DNA of 14,400 nucleotides from Pseudonocardia sp. (GTDB lineage Bacteria > Actinomycetota > Actinomycetes > Mycobacteriales > Pseudonocardiaceae), in NCBI GenBank assembly GCA_030453005.1, contig JAKDLE010000016.1, forward strand, positions 1 to 14,400. Direction: 5' to 3'. Below the pieces are notes generated by a model. That model had not been told where the DNA came from and did no database searches. It was given only the letters and a program-made list of their open reading frames with translations. Positions 1 to 7,351 of this stretch are shown here, piece by piece; position 1 is the stretch's first letter; each line of letters begins with the position of its first letter. The position numbers and the translations under genes are program-made.

Positions 1-276
1 GTCGCCCGCGAGGTACTGGCGGGCGAACTCCTTGTTGTTGCCGACGTAGGAGCCGATAGTGCGCCGGATCCGGCCCGCGGCGAGCAGGTTGCCCAGCCCG
101 AAGCCGTCGACCCCGAGGTTGTTCGAGATCGTCTCCAGGTCGGTCGCGCCCTGCTCCAGCAGCGCGGCGATCAGCACCGTCGGCACCCCGCACATGCCGA
201 ACCCACCGACCGCCAGCGACGCGCCGTCCCCGATGTCGGCGACCGCCTCGGCCGCCGATCCCATCACCTTGTCCAC
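1..276 (-). CDS. catI: 3-oxoacid (3-oxoadipate) CoA-transferase subunit A, partial
   Basis: Only the first 92 codons are present; the gene leaves the window at its left edge. The translation begins MDKVMGSAAEAVADIGDGAS and continues with a glycine-rich GGFGMCGVP segment, then TISNNLGVDG and a GSYVGNNKEF stretch. This is the N-terminal pattern of family I CoA-transferase alpha subunits (PcaI/CatI/ScoA). Such subunits pair with a beta subunit to move CoA from succinyl-CoA to 3-oxoadipate, the penultimate step of the beta-ketoadipate pathway. The GTG at 276 is chosen because it gives the usual family N terminus and starts one base after the enol-lactonase stop; GTG at 267 and ATG at 264 are alternatives. 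Position at the end of a catechol operon favours 3-oxoadipate over acetoacetate as substrate, but sequence alone does not separate the two. Confidence 0.88.
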   Translation of the reverse strand, partial: MDKVMGSAAEAVADIGDGASLAVGGFGMCGVPTVLIAALLEQGATDLETISNNLGVDGFGLGNLLAAGRIRRTIGSYVGNNKEFARQYLAGD

Positions 277-277
277 C

Positions 278-1054
278 TCAGGCCCAGCCTGCGTCGACGG
301 GCGCCAGGTGCTCGGCCAGCAGGTCGGTGACCCGCTCCGGCTTCTCGGCGTTGAGCAGGTGCGCGGAGTCTCCGACGACCTCGAACCGGCCGTCCGCGAC
401 GCCGTCGGAGATCACCCGGACCAGCTCGGGCGGCGTCGCCGGGTCCTGCGCCCCGGCGATCGCGAGCACCGGGACACCGATGGAAGCGAGCCGGTCGCGC
501 ACGTCGAACGTCGCGATCGCCTCGCAGCAGCCTGCGTAGCCCTCGTCGATGGTGGCGTGCAGCATCGCGAGCAGCCGTTCCGCCTCGTCGGTGCCTGCGA
601 AGGAGGGCACGAACCAGGTGCCGGGCCTGCTCGCGGCGATGGCCTCGGTGCCGCTCTCCCGGACGGTGGCAGCGCGCTTCGGCCAGCTGTCGGGGTCCGC
701 GAAGCGGGCCGCGGACGCGATCGCGGCCAGGCTGAGCACCCGGTCGGGGTAGTCGAGGGCCAACTGCTGGCCGATCGCCCCGCCGATCGAGACCCCCGCG
801 TAGTGGAACCGGTCGATCCCGAGCCGGTCCAGCAGCGCGGCGACGTCGCGGGCCATGCCTGCCATCGTGTAGGGCCCGGCGGGGGTGGGGCTACCGCCGT
901 GCCCGGGCAGGTCGTAGCGGACGATCCGGAAGCGGTCGGCCAGCCCGGCGACCTGGGCGTCGAACAGGTGCAGGTCGGTGCCCAGCGACGGGCCGAGCAC
1001 GAGGACGAGTGCGTCGTCGGGTCCGTCGACGCGGTGGTGCAGGACGGTGGTCAT
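278..1054 (-). CDS. pcaD: 3-oxoadipate enol-lactonase (alpha/beta hydrolase)
   Basis: A 258-residue alpha/beta hydrolase of normal PcaD/CatD length. It hydrolyses 3-oxoadipate enol-lactone to 3-oxoadipate in the cytoplasm. The nucleophile elbow is GVSIGG with Ser89, the acid is probably Asp204 in GAQDPATPP, and the general base is His232 in DSAHLLNAEKPE; these three blocks match the PcaD pattern closely. The oxyanion-side motif GPSLGTDLHLFD near residues 21-32 is also typical of the family. Its ATG lies inside the stop of the upstream SnoaL-like gene (ATGA overlap, 1051-1054), and the CoA-transferase starts one base after its own stop, so it is translationally coupled on both sides. The position after catC fits the next pathway step. 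Alternative alpha/beta hydrolase substrates are possible but unlikely here. Confidence 0.92.
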   Translation of the reverse strand: MTTVLHHRVDGPDDALVLVLGPSLGTDLHLFDAQVAGLADRFRIVRYDLPGHGGSPTPAGPYTMAGMARDVAALLDRLGIDRFHYAGVSIGGAIGQQLALDYPDRVLSLAAIASAARFADPDSWPKRAATVRESGTEAIAASRPGTWFVPSFAGTDEAERLLAMLHATIDEGYAGCCEAIATFDVRDRLASIGVPVLAIAGAQDPATPPELVRVISDGVADGRFEVVGDSAHLLNAEKPERVTDLLAEHLAPVDAGWA

Positions 1055-1542
1055 ACGAAGGGTCTCCCGGGGTAGGTCGCGGCGGCCGAGGCGACGGTGA
1101 AGCGGCCGTGGTCCCAGCCGTCGGTGAGCGGAACGAAGTAGTCGAACGTCACCTGTTTGGTCGCGTAGCGCCAGGTGCCGTCGACGCGGCGGAGCATGTC
1201 GAGGTAGCGACCTGCGGCGATGTGCGGGACGCCGTCCTGCACGCAGGGCTGCCAGAGGAACGAGCGGGCCCGCGCCGTGTCCGGCCCGTCGAGGGCGATC
1301 TCGAGGTTCGTGACGTGGTGCCAGAACGCGGTCAGCCCGCCGTCGGCGAGGCCTGCGAAGAAGGTGCGCAGCTCGCCGTGCCCGCGGGCGCGGGACAGGC
1401 CGACGAACTCGCCGTCGTCGGTGAACAGCGAGACCAGGCTGTCCCAGTCGCCGTCGTCGAGGACCCGGCAGTACCGGGCGTCGAGGGCACGGATCGCCTC
1501 GAGAGCTTCCAGCCGGGCGATCCGCTGCTCCACCTCACCCAT
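1051..1542 (-). CDS. SnoaL/NTF2-like protein embedded in the cat operon, function unknown
   Basis: A 163-residue protein that looks like a cone-shaped NTF2/SnoaL-like fold. It has an N-terminal helix pair (EQRIARLEALEAIRALDARY), a DDGDWDSLVSLFTDDGEFVG turn near residues 29-48, a central WHHVTNLEI strand with His75-His76, and a C-terminal RRVDGTWRYATKQV strand pair. Polyketide cyclases, scytalone dehydratase-like dehydratases, steroid isomerases and beta subunits of ring-hydroxylating dioxygenases share this fold. It overlaps catC by 8 bp and pcaD by 4 bp, so it is made together with them. A short AAGG sequence precedes the ATG by six bases. The classical pathway does not require this protein; a role in lactone isomerisation, hydration or clean-up of by-products is an inference from position. 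The fold assignment is fairly sure, the function is not known. Confidence 0.8.
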   Translation of the reverse strand: MGEVEQRIARLEALEAIRALDARYCRVLDDGDWDSLVSLFTDDGEFVGLSRARGHGELRTFFAGLADGGLTAFWHHVTNLEIALDGPDTARARSFLWQPCVQDGVPHIAAGRYLDMLRRVDGTWRYATKQVTFDYFVPLTDGWDHGRFTVASAAATYPGRPFV

Positions 1543-1825
1543 CGGTCGCCTTCAGGTCCGACGGGTGGGTGGCCAACGGCGTGACATTGCACGTGAGGTA
1601 GGGGAACAGCGGCAGCGAGGACAGCAGCGCATGCAGCTCGTCGCCGGACTCGACGTCGAAGATGCTGATGTTGGAGTACTCGCCGACGATCCGCCACAGG
1701 TGCGGCCACACGCCGGAGCGCTGCAGCTCCAGGGCACGCGCCTTCTCCTCGGCGACGATCGCGGCGCGGTGGTCGGGGTCGAGGTCGTGGGGGATGGCGA
1801 CGTCCATCCGGACGTGGAACAGCAC
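1535..1825 (-). CDS. catC: muconolactone delta-isomerase
   Basis: A 96-residue protein, the normal size for CatC, which moves the double bond of muconolactone to give 3-oxoadipate enol-lactone. Almost the whole sequence follows the family pattern: LFHVRMDVAIPHDL at the N terminus, EEKARALELQRSG, then WPHLWRIVGEYSNISIFDVE and LLSSLPLFPYL near the C terminus, ending in VTPLATHPS. The start is the GTG at 1825, giving M-LFHVRM; a strong AGGAGG lies eight bases ahead of it, straddling the end of catB, whose stop is two bases upstream of this start. Longer readings of the same frame run through catB and are not real. It forms a ferralterin-like decamer in other species (family knowledge). Confidence is high. 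Confidence 0.95.
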   Translation of the reverse strand: MLFHVRMDVAIPHDLDPDHRAAIVAEEKARALELQRSGVWPHLWRIVGEYSNISIFDVESGDELHALLSSLPLFPYLTCNVTPLATHPSDLKATDG

Positions 1826-1827
1826 GA

Positions 1828-2949
1828 TCAGTCCCTCCTGAAGGCGGCGATCCGGGCGGGATCGAGCTCGACGCCCAGGCCGGGGCCGTCGGGCAGGTGT
1901 AGGCCGTCGGCGTCGTAGACGAGCGGTTCGACGAGCATCTCCTCGGCCATCAGCAGCGGGCCGAACAGCTCGCTTCCCCATCCGAGTGTCGGGGTGGAGC
2001 AGGCGAAGTGCAGTGCCGCGGCGGTGCCGATCGGGCTCTCGATCGACGTGGCGGCGTAGCACGGGATGCCTGCCGCGGCGGCGATCTCGGCGATCGCGCG
2101 GCTGGCGCGCAGGCCGCCGCTCTTGGTCGTCTTGACCGCGAAGACCCCGGCCGCCCGCGCGCCGACGAGGCGGATGGCGTCGGCCGGGGTCCGCAGGCTC
2201 TCGTCGGCCATGACCGGGATCGGCAGTGCCGCGGAGATCGCGGCGAGCGCGTCCACGTCGTGGCCGGGCACCGGCTGCTCGATCAGCTCGACGCCCGCCT
2301 CGGCCAGGGCGGGGAGGTGGGTGAGCGAGATGAGCCGGTCCCAGCGGGCGTTGATGTCCACCCGCACCCCGGCGACGCCTGCGAGCTTCTCGGCGACGGC
2401 CACGATCCGGGCGACGTCGTCGGCCGGGTCCTGTGCGCCCATCTTGAGCTTGAACGAGCGGTGCAGTCCGGTGTCGAGCTTGGCCAGGGCCTCCTCGACG
2501 ACGACCGGTGCGGGCTCGGTGCCCAGCGCCCACGTGACGGGGATCCTCGTCCGGGCCAGGCCGCCGAGCAGGGTGTGCACTGCGACGTCGAGGTGGCGGG
2601 CCCAGGCGTCGTGCAGGGCCACCTCGACCGCGGTCTTCGCGAACAGGTTCGCCGCGACCACGTCGTTGATGTCGCGCAGGATGCCGGCGATCTCGTCGAC
2701 CCGGCGGCCCAGCAGGACCGGGGCCAGGTAGCGCTCGACGATCACCTGCATGGTCTCGACGGACTCGCCGCCCCACCACGGCCCCCCGGGCACGACGCCC
2801 TCACCGACGCCGGTGACCCCGCCCGCGGTGCGGACGAAGACGTAGAGCACGGGTTGGGCGTCCATGCTCGCCCTGGCGAACCGGTGGGCGCGGCGCAGGG
2901 GGATGTCGACCACGACGGTCTCGACCCGTTCGATGCGCATCTCGCTCAT
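1828..2949 (-). CDS. catB: muconate cycloisomerase (muconate-lactonizing enzyme)
   Basis: A 373-residue member of the enolase superfamily, muconate-lactonizing subgroup, which converts cis,cis-muconate to (+)-muconolactone. The N-terminal capping domain is followed by the barrel. The catalytic set is complete: KLK motif with Lys167 and Lys169, metal ligands Asp198 (VDIN), Glu224 (EQP) and Asp249 (ADES), then Lys273 and a late Glu327 (GSELFG). As far as I recall, these fall on the same numbers as in the well-studied Pseudomonas MLE, which implies an almost gap-free alignment. The start at 2949 has a GGAG nine bases upstream. It is separated from catA by about 160 bp containing a long hairpin, the largest gap in the operon, and is followed two bases later by catC. 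Chloromuconate cycloisomerase is an alternative, less favoured since the neighbours are ordinary catA and catC. Confidence 0.94.
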   Translation of the reverse strand: MSEMRIERVETVVVDIPLRRAHRFARASMDAQPVLYVFVRTAGGVTGVGEGVVPGGPWWGGESVETMQVIVERYLAPVLLGRRVDEIAGILRDINDVVAANLFAKTAVEVALHDAWARHLDVAVHTLLGGLARTRIPVTWALGTEPAPVVVEEALAKLDTGLHRSFKLKMGAQDPADDVARIVAVAEKLAGVAGVRVDINARWDRLISLTHLPALAEAGVELIEQPVPGHDVDALAAISAALPIPVMADESLRTPADAIRLVGARAAGVFAVKTTKSGGLRASRAIAEIAAAAGIPCYAATSIESPIGTAAALHFACSTPTLGWGSELFGPLLMAEEMLVEPLVYDADGLHLPDGPGLGVELDPARIAAFRRD

Positions 2950-2986
2950 CGGGGGGTTCTCCGTTTCTCGCTGGGCGGTGCCGGAT

Positions 2987-3015
2987 CCGGCCGGGTCTGT
3001 GGAGGACCCGGCCGG
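2987..3015 (-). terminator. perfect 11-bp stem-loop between catA and catB
   Basis: Two perfect 11-base arms, CCGGCCGGGTC (2987-2997) and GACCCGGCCGG (3005-3015), enclose a 7-base loop. It lies in the only sizeable gap of the operon, about 94 bases after the catA stop and 38 bases before the catB start. In the minus-strand transcript it would fold very stably. There is no U-run after it, so it is not a classical intrinsic terminator; it could act as an attenuator, a partial terminator or an mRNA-stabilising element that sets the catA to catB ratio. The structure is read directly; the role is inferred. Confidence 0.6.
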
Positions 3016-3108
3016 GCCCGGCGCATGCGGTCAGGCCGGCTCCTCGCGGACGCTCGTTCGCCGACGTGCCCGCGGGTGCTGCGCTGGATGGTGACCTGGC
3101 AAGCTCGG

Positions 3109-3960
3109 TCAGGCCGGGTCGAGCGTGAAGTCGTAGCGGACGGTGAAGGTGCCGTCGCCACGGTCGGCGGGCTTCAGGACGAGCTCGGGCTTGGTCGCCG
3201 AGGCGACATCGCTGTCGAGCCACTCCCCGCCGTCGAAGTAGAGCTGCGTGGTGACGGTCCGGTGTCCCGGGGCCCGCACCATCAGGTGCAGGTGCGCCGG
3301 GCGCCAGGGGTGCCAGCCCGCAGCCTCGAGCAGCCCGCCGGTCGGGCCGTCCGTCGGGATCTGGTACGGGGCCGGCTGGATCGTGGAGATCTCGAACCGT
3401 CCCTGGTCGTCGGTGACCACGACGCCCCGCAGGTTCCCGTCCGGCAGGTGCGGAGCGAAGCCCGAGTAGTAGCCCTGCTCGTCGGCCTGCCACATGTCGA
3501 GTTCGGCCCGGGCCAGCGGCGTGCCGTCGGTGCTCCGGACCTCACCGGAGAGCACCAGCGGGGTGCCCTGCTCGTCGGGTCGCTGCGGCAGCGTGGCCGG
3601 GGTGTCCAGGCGGGCCTGATCGGGCAGGTAGTACGGGCCGAGGATGGAGCCCTTAGTGCAGGTCTGGGTCCGGGCCGCGACCTCCTCGACGACGTGCTCG
3701 ACGAGGACGTCGAGCAGCAGCGGCCACTCGCCGCCCTCCCCGACCTCGATCAGGTACTCCTTGGCGGCCTGGAACTCCGGGTAGGTCACCTCCTCGTCGC
3801 GGATCGCCTGGTGGATGCCCTTGAGCACGGCACCGACCACGGTGCTGACCCGCTCGTGGTCGACCTGCCCAGGCGCGCGGCCCCCGGAGCTGGCGCGGAA
3901 GGCCTCGGTGGCGCTGGCGCCCGAGCCTGCTGCGGTGGGTGCGGTCTCTGTGGTGGACAT
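3109..3960 (-). CDS. catA: catechol 1,2-dioxygenase (intradiol)
   Basis: A 283-residue intradiol dioxygenase that cleaves catechol to cis,cis-muconate using non-haem Fe(III). The N-terminal helical dimerisation domain of the catechol dioxygenase family spans about residues 35-100, followed by the CTKGSILGPYYLP linker and the beta-sandwich catalytic domain. Iron ligands are visible: Tyr165 (GYYSGF), Tyr199 (PAPYQIPTDGP), His223 and His225 (RPAHLHLM). The first 30 residues are Ala/Ser/Gly rich and probably disordered. The ATG at 3960 is preceded by GAGGAG at a good distance. It follows the monooxygenase by 36 bp and precedes catB. Hydroxyquinol 1,2-dioxygenase is the main alternative, but ordinary catB and catC downstream argue for catechol. 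Confidence 0.93.
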   Translation of the reverse strand: MSTTETAPTAAGSGASATEAFRASSGGRAPGQVDHERVSTVVGAVLKGIHQAIRDEEVTYPEFQAAKEYLIEVGEGGEWPLLLDVLVEHVVEEVAARTQTCTKGSILGPYYLPDQARLDTPATLPQRPDEQGTPLVLSGEVRSTDGTPLARAELDMWQADEQGYYSGFAPHLPDGNLRGVVVTDDQGRFEISTIQPAPYQIPTDGPTGGLLEAAGWHPWRPAHLHLMVRAPGHRTVTTQLYFDGGEWLDSDVASATKPELVLKPADRGDGTFTVRYDFTLDPA

Positions 3961-3996
3961 GGTGGTTCTCCTCGTCGTCGAGAGCGGTGCGATCGT

Positions 3997-5485
3997 TCAG
4001 TGCCTGCCGTTGCCGCCACGAAGCCCGACGACCTGGCTGTCGCCCGGGTTGATCAGGTCCGGCACGGTCCAGCCGTTCAGGTCGTACTCGGACATGCATG
4101 TCTCGGCGAAGCCCTTCATCGCCGCGGCGGTGCCGGACTGCTCGGCGGCGAAGAGCAGCTCCGCGCGCACGCCCTCGTGGTTGCCGGAGTAGTTGCGCTC
4201 GTAGAGCTCGTGGCGGCCGCCGAACTCGGAGCCGATGGAGTCCCAGATCAGCTTCATCAGCTTGACCCGGTCCACGGCGTCGTAGCCGTTCGAGCCGCGC
4301 ACGTACTTGTCCAGGTAGGGGCGGACCTCCGGGGACAGGAAGTCGGCGCTGTGGCTGGGCAGGTAGATCAGTGAGGCGCCGAGGTCCTGCATGATGATCT
4401 CGCGGACGCGCGGGTAGCCGATGGTCATGAACCAGCGGTAGGCCAGCCCGTAGTCCAGGTTGGGCAGCTTCGCGCCGTTGACCCACTCGTCGGGGTTGGT
4501 GCACATCGCGTCCGAGAGCGCCCAGAACATGTTCCGCCAGGCGATGACCTCACCGACGCGGGTCTGTACACCGCGGAAGTCCTTGGTGCCGGTGACCTCG
4601 TCGAGGCCTTCTCCGGGTCGCCGTAGATGAACACGTTCTCCCACGGGATCAGGACCTTGTCCAGCACGAAGATCGTGTCGTTCTCGTCCATCCGCGACGA
4701 GAGCGGGTAGTCGAACGGGCTGCCCATCGTGTTGGCCTGCTGGGCGTAGGAGGGGCGGCAGATCAGCTTCATGCCCGGTGCGCCCATCGGCACGGTGCAG
4801 ACCAGCGAGTACTCGCGCTTCTTGATCGGCAGCCCGTAGTGGGCCAGGAAGTTGTAGTGGGTGATCGCCGACCCGGTGGCCACGACCTTCGCGCCGGAGA
4901 CGACGACGCCGTTGTCGTTCTCCTCCTCGACGTGCATGAACACGTCGGAGACCTCGTCGGGGTCACGGTGGCGGTCCACCGGTGGGTTGATGATCGCGTG
5001 GTTCCAGTAGAGGACCTTCCCTGCGACTCCTGGTACCAGCGCCGCGCGTTGGCCGCGTACGGGTCGTAGAACTCGGAGTTCGCGCCCAGCGTGCCGAGGA
5101 ACGCGGCCTTGTAGTCGGGGCTGCGGCCCATGAACCCGTAGGTCATGCGCGCCCACTCGGCGATCGCGTCTCGGTCCTTCTTCAGGTCCTCGACCGAGTG
5201 CGGGGTCCGGAAGAACGGGTGGGTGACACCGGTGCTGCCCGTGTCGGTGGGGACGGTCAGGACGTCCTGCTTGTCCGGGTCGTGCAGCGAGTCGTAGAGC
5301 CGGGCGGTCATCCGCACCGCGTTGCGGAACGCGGGGTGGGTGGTGACGTCGTCGACCTTCTCCCCGTACAGGTAGACCTCGCGGCCGTCGCGCAGGCTCT
5401 CGATGTACTGGTCACCGGTCAACGGCCGGGTGACCTTGCCGTTCGTGTCGGTCGGCATGCTCGTGTGGTCCTGCTGCAACGTCAT
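3997..5485 (-). pseudogene. HpaB/PheA1-type flavin-dependent aromatic monooxygenase with two frameshifts
   Basis: Three consecutive frames together give one full-length protein of the 4-hydroxyphenylacetate 3-hydroxylase/phenol hydroxylase family, about 496 residues after repair. Segment 1 (5485 to 5021) carries MTLQQ... to RRWYQESQ with [11 protein letters not shown]. Segment 2 (5018 to 4605) carries [32 protein letters not shown] and [17 protein letters not shown]. Segment 3 (4602 to 3997) carries [37 protein letters not shown] and the C terminus. Each break looks like one missing base: an A at about 5018-5021 (restoring Glu) and a T at about 4603-4607 (restoring Phe). The family uses FADH2 supplied by a separate reductase, encoded just upstream. 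Given the catABC genes downstream, ortho-hydroxylation of phenol to catechol is the likely reaction. AAGGAG precedes the ATG. All motifs survive, so sequencing error is as plausible as true inactivation. Confidence 0.85.
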
Positions 5486-5522
5486 TGTCGACTCCTTCGT
5501 CTGGGTGCCTTGCGGTGAGTGA

Positions 5523-6080
5523 TCAGGTCGGCTGGGCGGTGGGCCGGGCCGAGAAGAACGAGATGCCCCCGTCCGGCCCGTCGGCCGAGCCGTCCCAGAG
5601 CAGCGGGTTGTGGTCCCCGCCCAGGTGGTGGAACTGCCCGCTGTGGAACAGCAGCGGTCGGCCTCTGTGAATGTGGAACTGCTGGACCTCGCCCAGATAC
5701 AGGACGTGGTCACCGCCGTCGTAGGACTGCCACGGCGTGCACGAGATGTGCGCGAGGGTGCCGTCCAGCCGGGGCGCGCCGCAGTCGCTGTCGGCTGCCC
5801 AGCCCACGTCCTGGTTCGGCCGGCCCGCGAAGTGCAGCGCCAGGTCCTTCTGCTCGCTCTCGAGCACGTTGACGGTGAACGGCCGCGACTCGACCAGCTC
5901 GCACACCTTGGAGTGGCGGTCCAGCGACACGAGGACCAGCGGCGGATCCAGCGACACGGCCGTGAACGCGTTGACCGTGGCGCCGTGCGGCGCCCCGTCG
6001 GGGCCGTAGCACGTGATCACCGTGACGCCGGTGGTGAAGTGCCCCAGGCATCGCCGGAGCTGTTTCGGGTCGATCGACAT
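5523..6080 (-). CDS. NAD(P)H:flavin oxidoreductase, reductase component of the two-component monooxygenase
   Basis: A 185-residue flavin reductase of the HpaC/PheA2 type. The family motifs are present: [16 protein letters not shown] at the N terminus, [22 protein letters not shown] for flavin binding, [19 protein letters not shown] in the middle, and [14 protein letters not shown] near the end, followed by a [15 protein letters not shown] tail. It would deliver reduced flavin to the monooxygenase encoded 37 bp downstream. It is the first gene of the catechol operon. The ATG at 6080 is chosen because GGAGG sits eight bases upstream; an in-frame ATG at 6095 would start inside the operator palindrome and lacks such a site. 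The 5' leader must be short, because the putative operator begins only 14 bases upstream of the start. Confidence 0.9.
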   Translation of the reverse strand: MSIDPKQLRRCLGHFTTGVTVITCYGPDGAPHGATVNAFTAVSLDPPLVLVSLDRHSKVCELVESRPFTVNVLESEQKDLALHFAGRPNQDVGWAADSDCGAPRLDGTLAHISCTPWQSYDGGDHVLYLGEVQQFHIHRGRPLLFHSGQFHHLGGDHNPLLWDGSADGPDGGISFFSARPTAQPT

Positions 6081-6093
6081 TGACCTCACCTCC

Positions 6094-6131
6094 ATGCACG
6101 CTATGCGTGCATTGTGCACGTCATCCGTGCA
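6094..6131. promoter_or_regulatory. tandem palindromic operator between the cat operon and the IclR regulator
   Basis: Two copies of TGCACG-N5-CGTGCA stand side by side: 6095-6111 and 6115-6131, with centres at 6103 and 6123, exactly 20 bp or about two helical turns apart. The first extends to a perfect 8-3-8 palindrome, ATGCACGCTATGCGTGCAT. The four half sites lie in the short divergent region between the flavin reductase start (6080) and the IclR gene, where they must overlap the operon promoter. IclR regulators of aromatic pathways bind as pairs of dimers to repeated sites in just such places (family knowledge). That this protein binds here is inferred. Confidence 0.8.
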
Positions 6132-6215
6132 AGGCTGAGGGTGCCGTGCCTCACCCGATCCGTCAACCCCTGCGGCATGTTCGAGCTCGGTCGGCGACTG
6201 CGGGATACTGCGCAG

Positions 6216-6989
6216 GTGAGCGAGGAGGACGGCAGCAAGGACCGCATCCAGAGCATCGAACGCGGATTCGCGGTACTGCTGGCCTTCGACGCCGAGCGCA
6301 TCGACCCCAGCCTGATCGAGATCGCCCACGCCACCGGTTTGTCCCGGCCTGCCGTGCGCCGGATCCTGCTGACCCTGCAGCACCTGGGGTACGTCGAGCC
6401 GACCCAGGGCAGCCACTGGCGACTGACCCCCCGCGTGCTGACGATCGGCCAGCACTACGTCACGTCGAGCGCGCTGGTCTCGGTCGCCGAACCCCATATG
6501 GGCAGGCTCGTCGAGGAGACCCATGAGTCGGCCTCACTCTCGACACTCGACGGGAACGAGGTCGTTTACCTCGCCCGCGTCCCCGCCAACCGGATCCTGA
6601 ACGTCACGGCTGTGGCGGGGACACGCGTCCCCGCCCACCCCACGTCGATGGGGCGGGTGCTGCTCGCCGCGGCGTCACCCGAGTTCGTGCAGCGCTATCT
6701 CGACGACCCCGGGCTGCAGCCGTTGACCCCGCACACGATCACCGACCCCGGCCAGTTCCGCGAGGCCCTGGAACGTGCCCGCAGGCAGGGCTGGTCACTG
6801 GTGTCGGAGGAACGCGAGCGCGGTCTCATCGCCGTGTCCGCGCCGATCCGCGACCACACCGGGAAGGTCGTCGCCGCGCTGTCGTCGTCGAGCTCGACCG
6901 GCCGGACGAGCCCGGGACACATCGAGCGCCACGTAGTCCCCATCCTGACGCAGATCGCCGCCCAGATCAGCGCCGAACTCGGCGGCTGA
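6216..6989 (+). CDS. IclR-family transcriptional regulator of aromatic catabolism (PcaR/PobR/CatR-like)
   Basis: A 257-residue IclR-type regulator counted from the GTG at 6216. It has an N-terminal winged helix-turn-helix (residues about 12-65, with LIEIAHATGLSRPAVRRILL as the helix pair) and a C-terminal effector domain with the family landmarks NRILNVTAVAGTRVPAHPTS, MGRVLLAA and GWSLVSEERERGLIAVSAPI. This is the pattern of the PcaU/PobR/PcaR branch, which senses aromatic acids or pathway intermediates. GTG 6216 gives the usual short N terminus (MSEEDGSKDRIQSIERG). No Shine-Dalgarno precedes it, but GATACT ends seven bases upstream, as expected for a leaderless message. Upstream starts at 6114 and 6177 in the same frame lack ribosome sites, and 6114 lies inside the operator. 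Divergent placement makes it the likely regulator of the catechol operon; activator versus repressor cannot be told from the sequence. Confidence 0.9.
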   Translation: MSEEDGSKDRIQSIERGFAVLLAFDAERIDPSLIEIAHATGLSRPAVRRILLTLQHLGYVEPTQGSHWRLTPRVLTIGQHYVTSSALVSVAEPHMGRLVEETHESASLSTLDGNEVVYLARVPANRILNVTAVAGTRVPAHPTSMGRVLLAAASPEFVQRYLDDPGLQPLTPHTITDPGQFREALERARRQGWSLVSEERERGLIAVSAPIRDHTGKVVAALSSSSSTGRTSPGHIERHVVPILTQIAAQISAELGG

Positions 6990-7160
6990 GGCGCGGCCGC
7001 CCGTCGCCGACCTCGCGGCGCAGTACGAATCGCCGCCCTCACCGGGCCGATAGCTGCTGCGGCGGCAGACCGGGCTCACGCGCGTCGGGCGCGCAGTGTC
7101 GTGTTTGGCTGCGGCCGGGATGGGCCGGTGAGCGAGTGAGCGGAGGACGCGCGGGCGCCC

Positions 7161-7312
7161 TCAGCCGTGCTGGTGCACGGTCAGGGTGGAGGCCAGCTCG
7201 CGGGCCTCCTCCGCGGTTGCCGCGCCTCGCCCGCACGCGGGCCGTCGAGGTCGAGCTCGACGAGCTCGACCGGCTTGCCGGTCTCGTACACCACAGCGGC
7301 GGTGGTCTTCAT
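7161..7312 (-). pseudogene. remnant of a zinc-dependent alcohol dehydrogenase gene (5' stub plus out-of-frame tail)
   Basis: The reading frame from the ATG at 7312 begins MKTTAAVVYETGKPVELVEL and DLDGPRAGE, a typical start of class III-like or NDMA-type zinc alcohol dehydrogenases, which normally have about 370 residues. After 29 codons the similarity stops and the frame ends at 7181. In another frame the segment 7163-7223 reads ATAEEARELASTLTVHQHG before a stop at 7161, and looks like the end of some other or the same gene. The simplest reading is an internal deletion that left only the two ends. A GGA-containing site about ten bases upstream of the ATG survives. It sits downstream of the oxygenase gene on the same strand. 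The 171 bp between it and the IclR stop show only weak GC-rich inverted repeats and no gene I can support. Confidence 0.5.
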
Positions 7313-7351
7313 GAGATCTTCCTTCTCCTTCTGGGCCGAGAGGGTCCGCCG

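Noticed and set aside
2008..4374. Very long plus-strand open frame opposite catB, catA and the monooxygenase
   Set aside because: It is a GC-rich shadow: the translation is dominated by Arg, Gly, Val and Asp without any family motif, and the minus strand has complete catalytic sets for three known enzymes.
6114..6215. Upstream in-frame starts for the IclR regulator at 6114 and 6177
   Set aside because: The first lies within the operator palindrome and neither has a ribosome site; the added residues do not resemble the family N terminus. GTG 6216 fits better.
6981..7001. GGCGGC...GCCGCC inverted repeat over the IclR stop codon as a terminator
   Set aside because: Only six GC pairs with a nine-base loop and no T-run; such repeats are expected by chance at this base composition.
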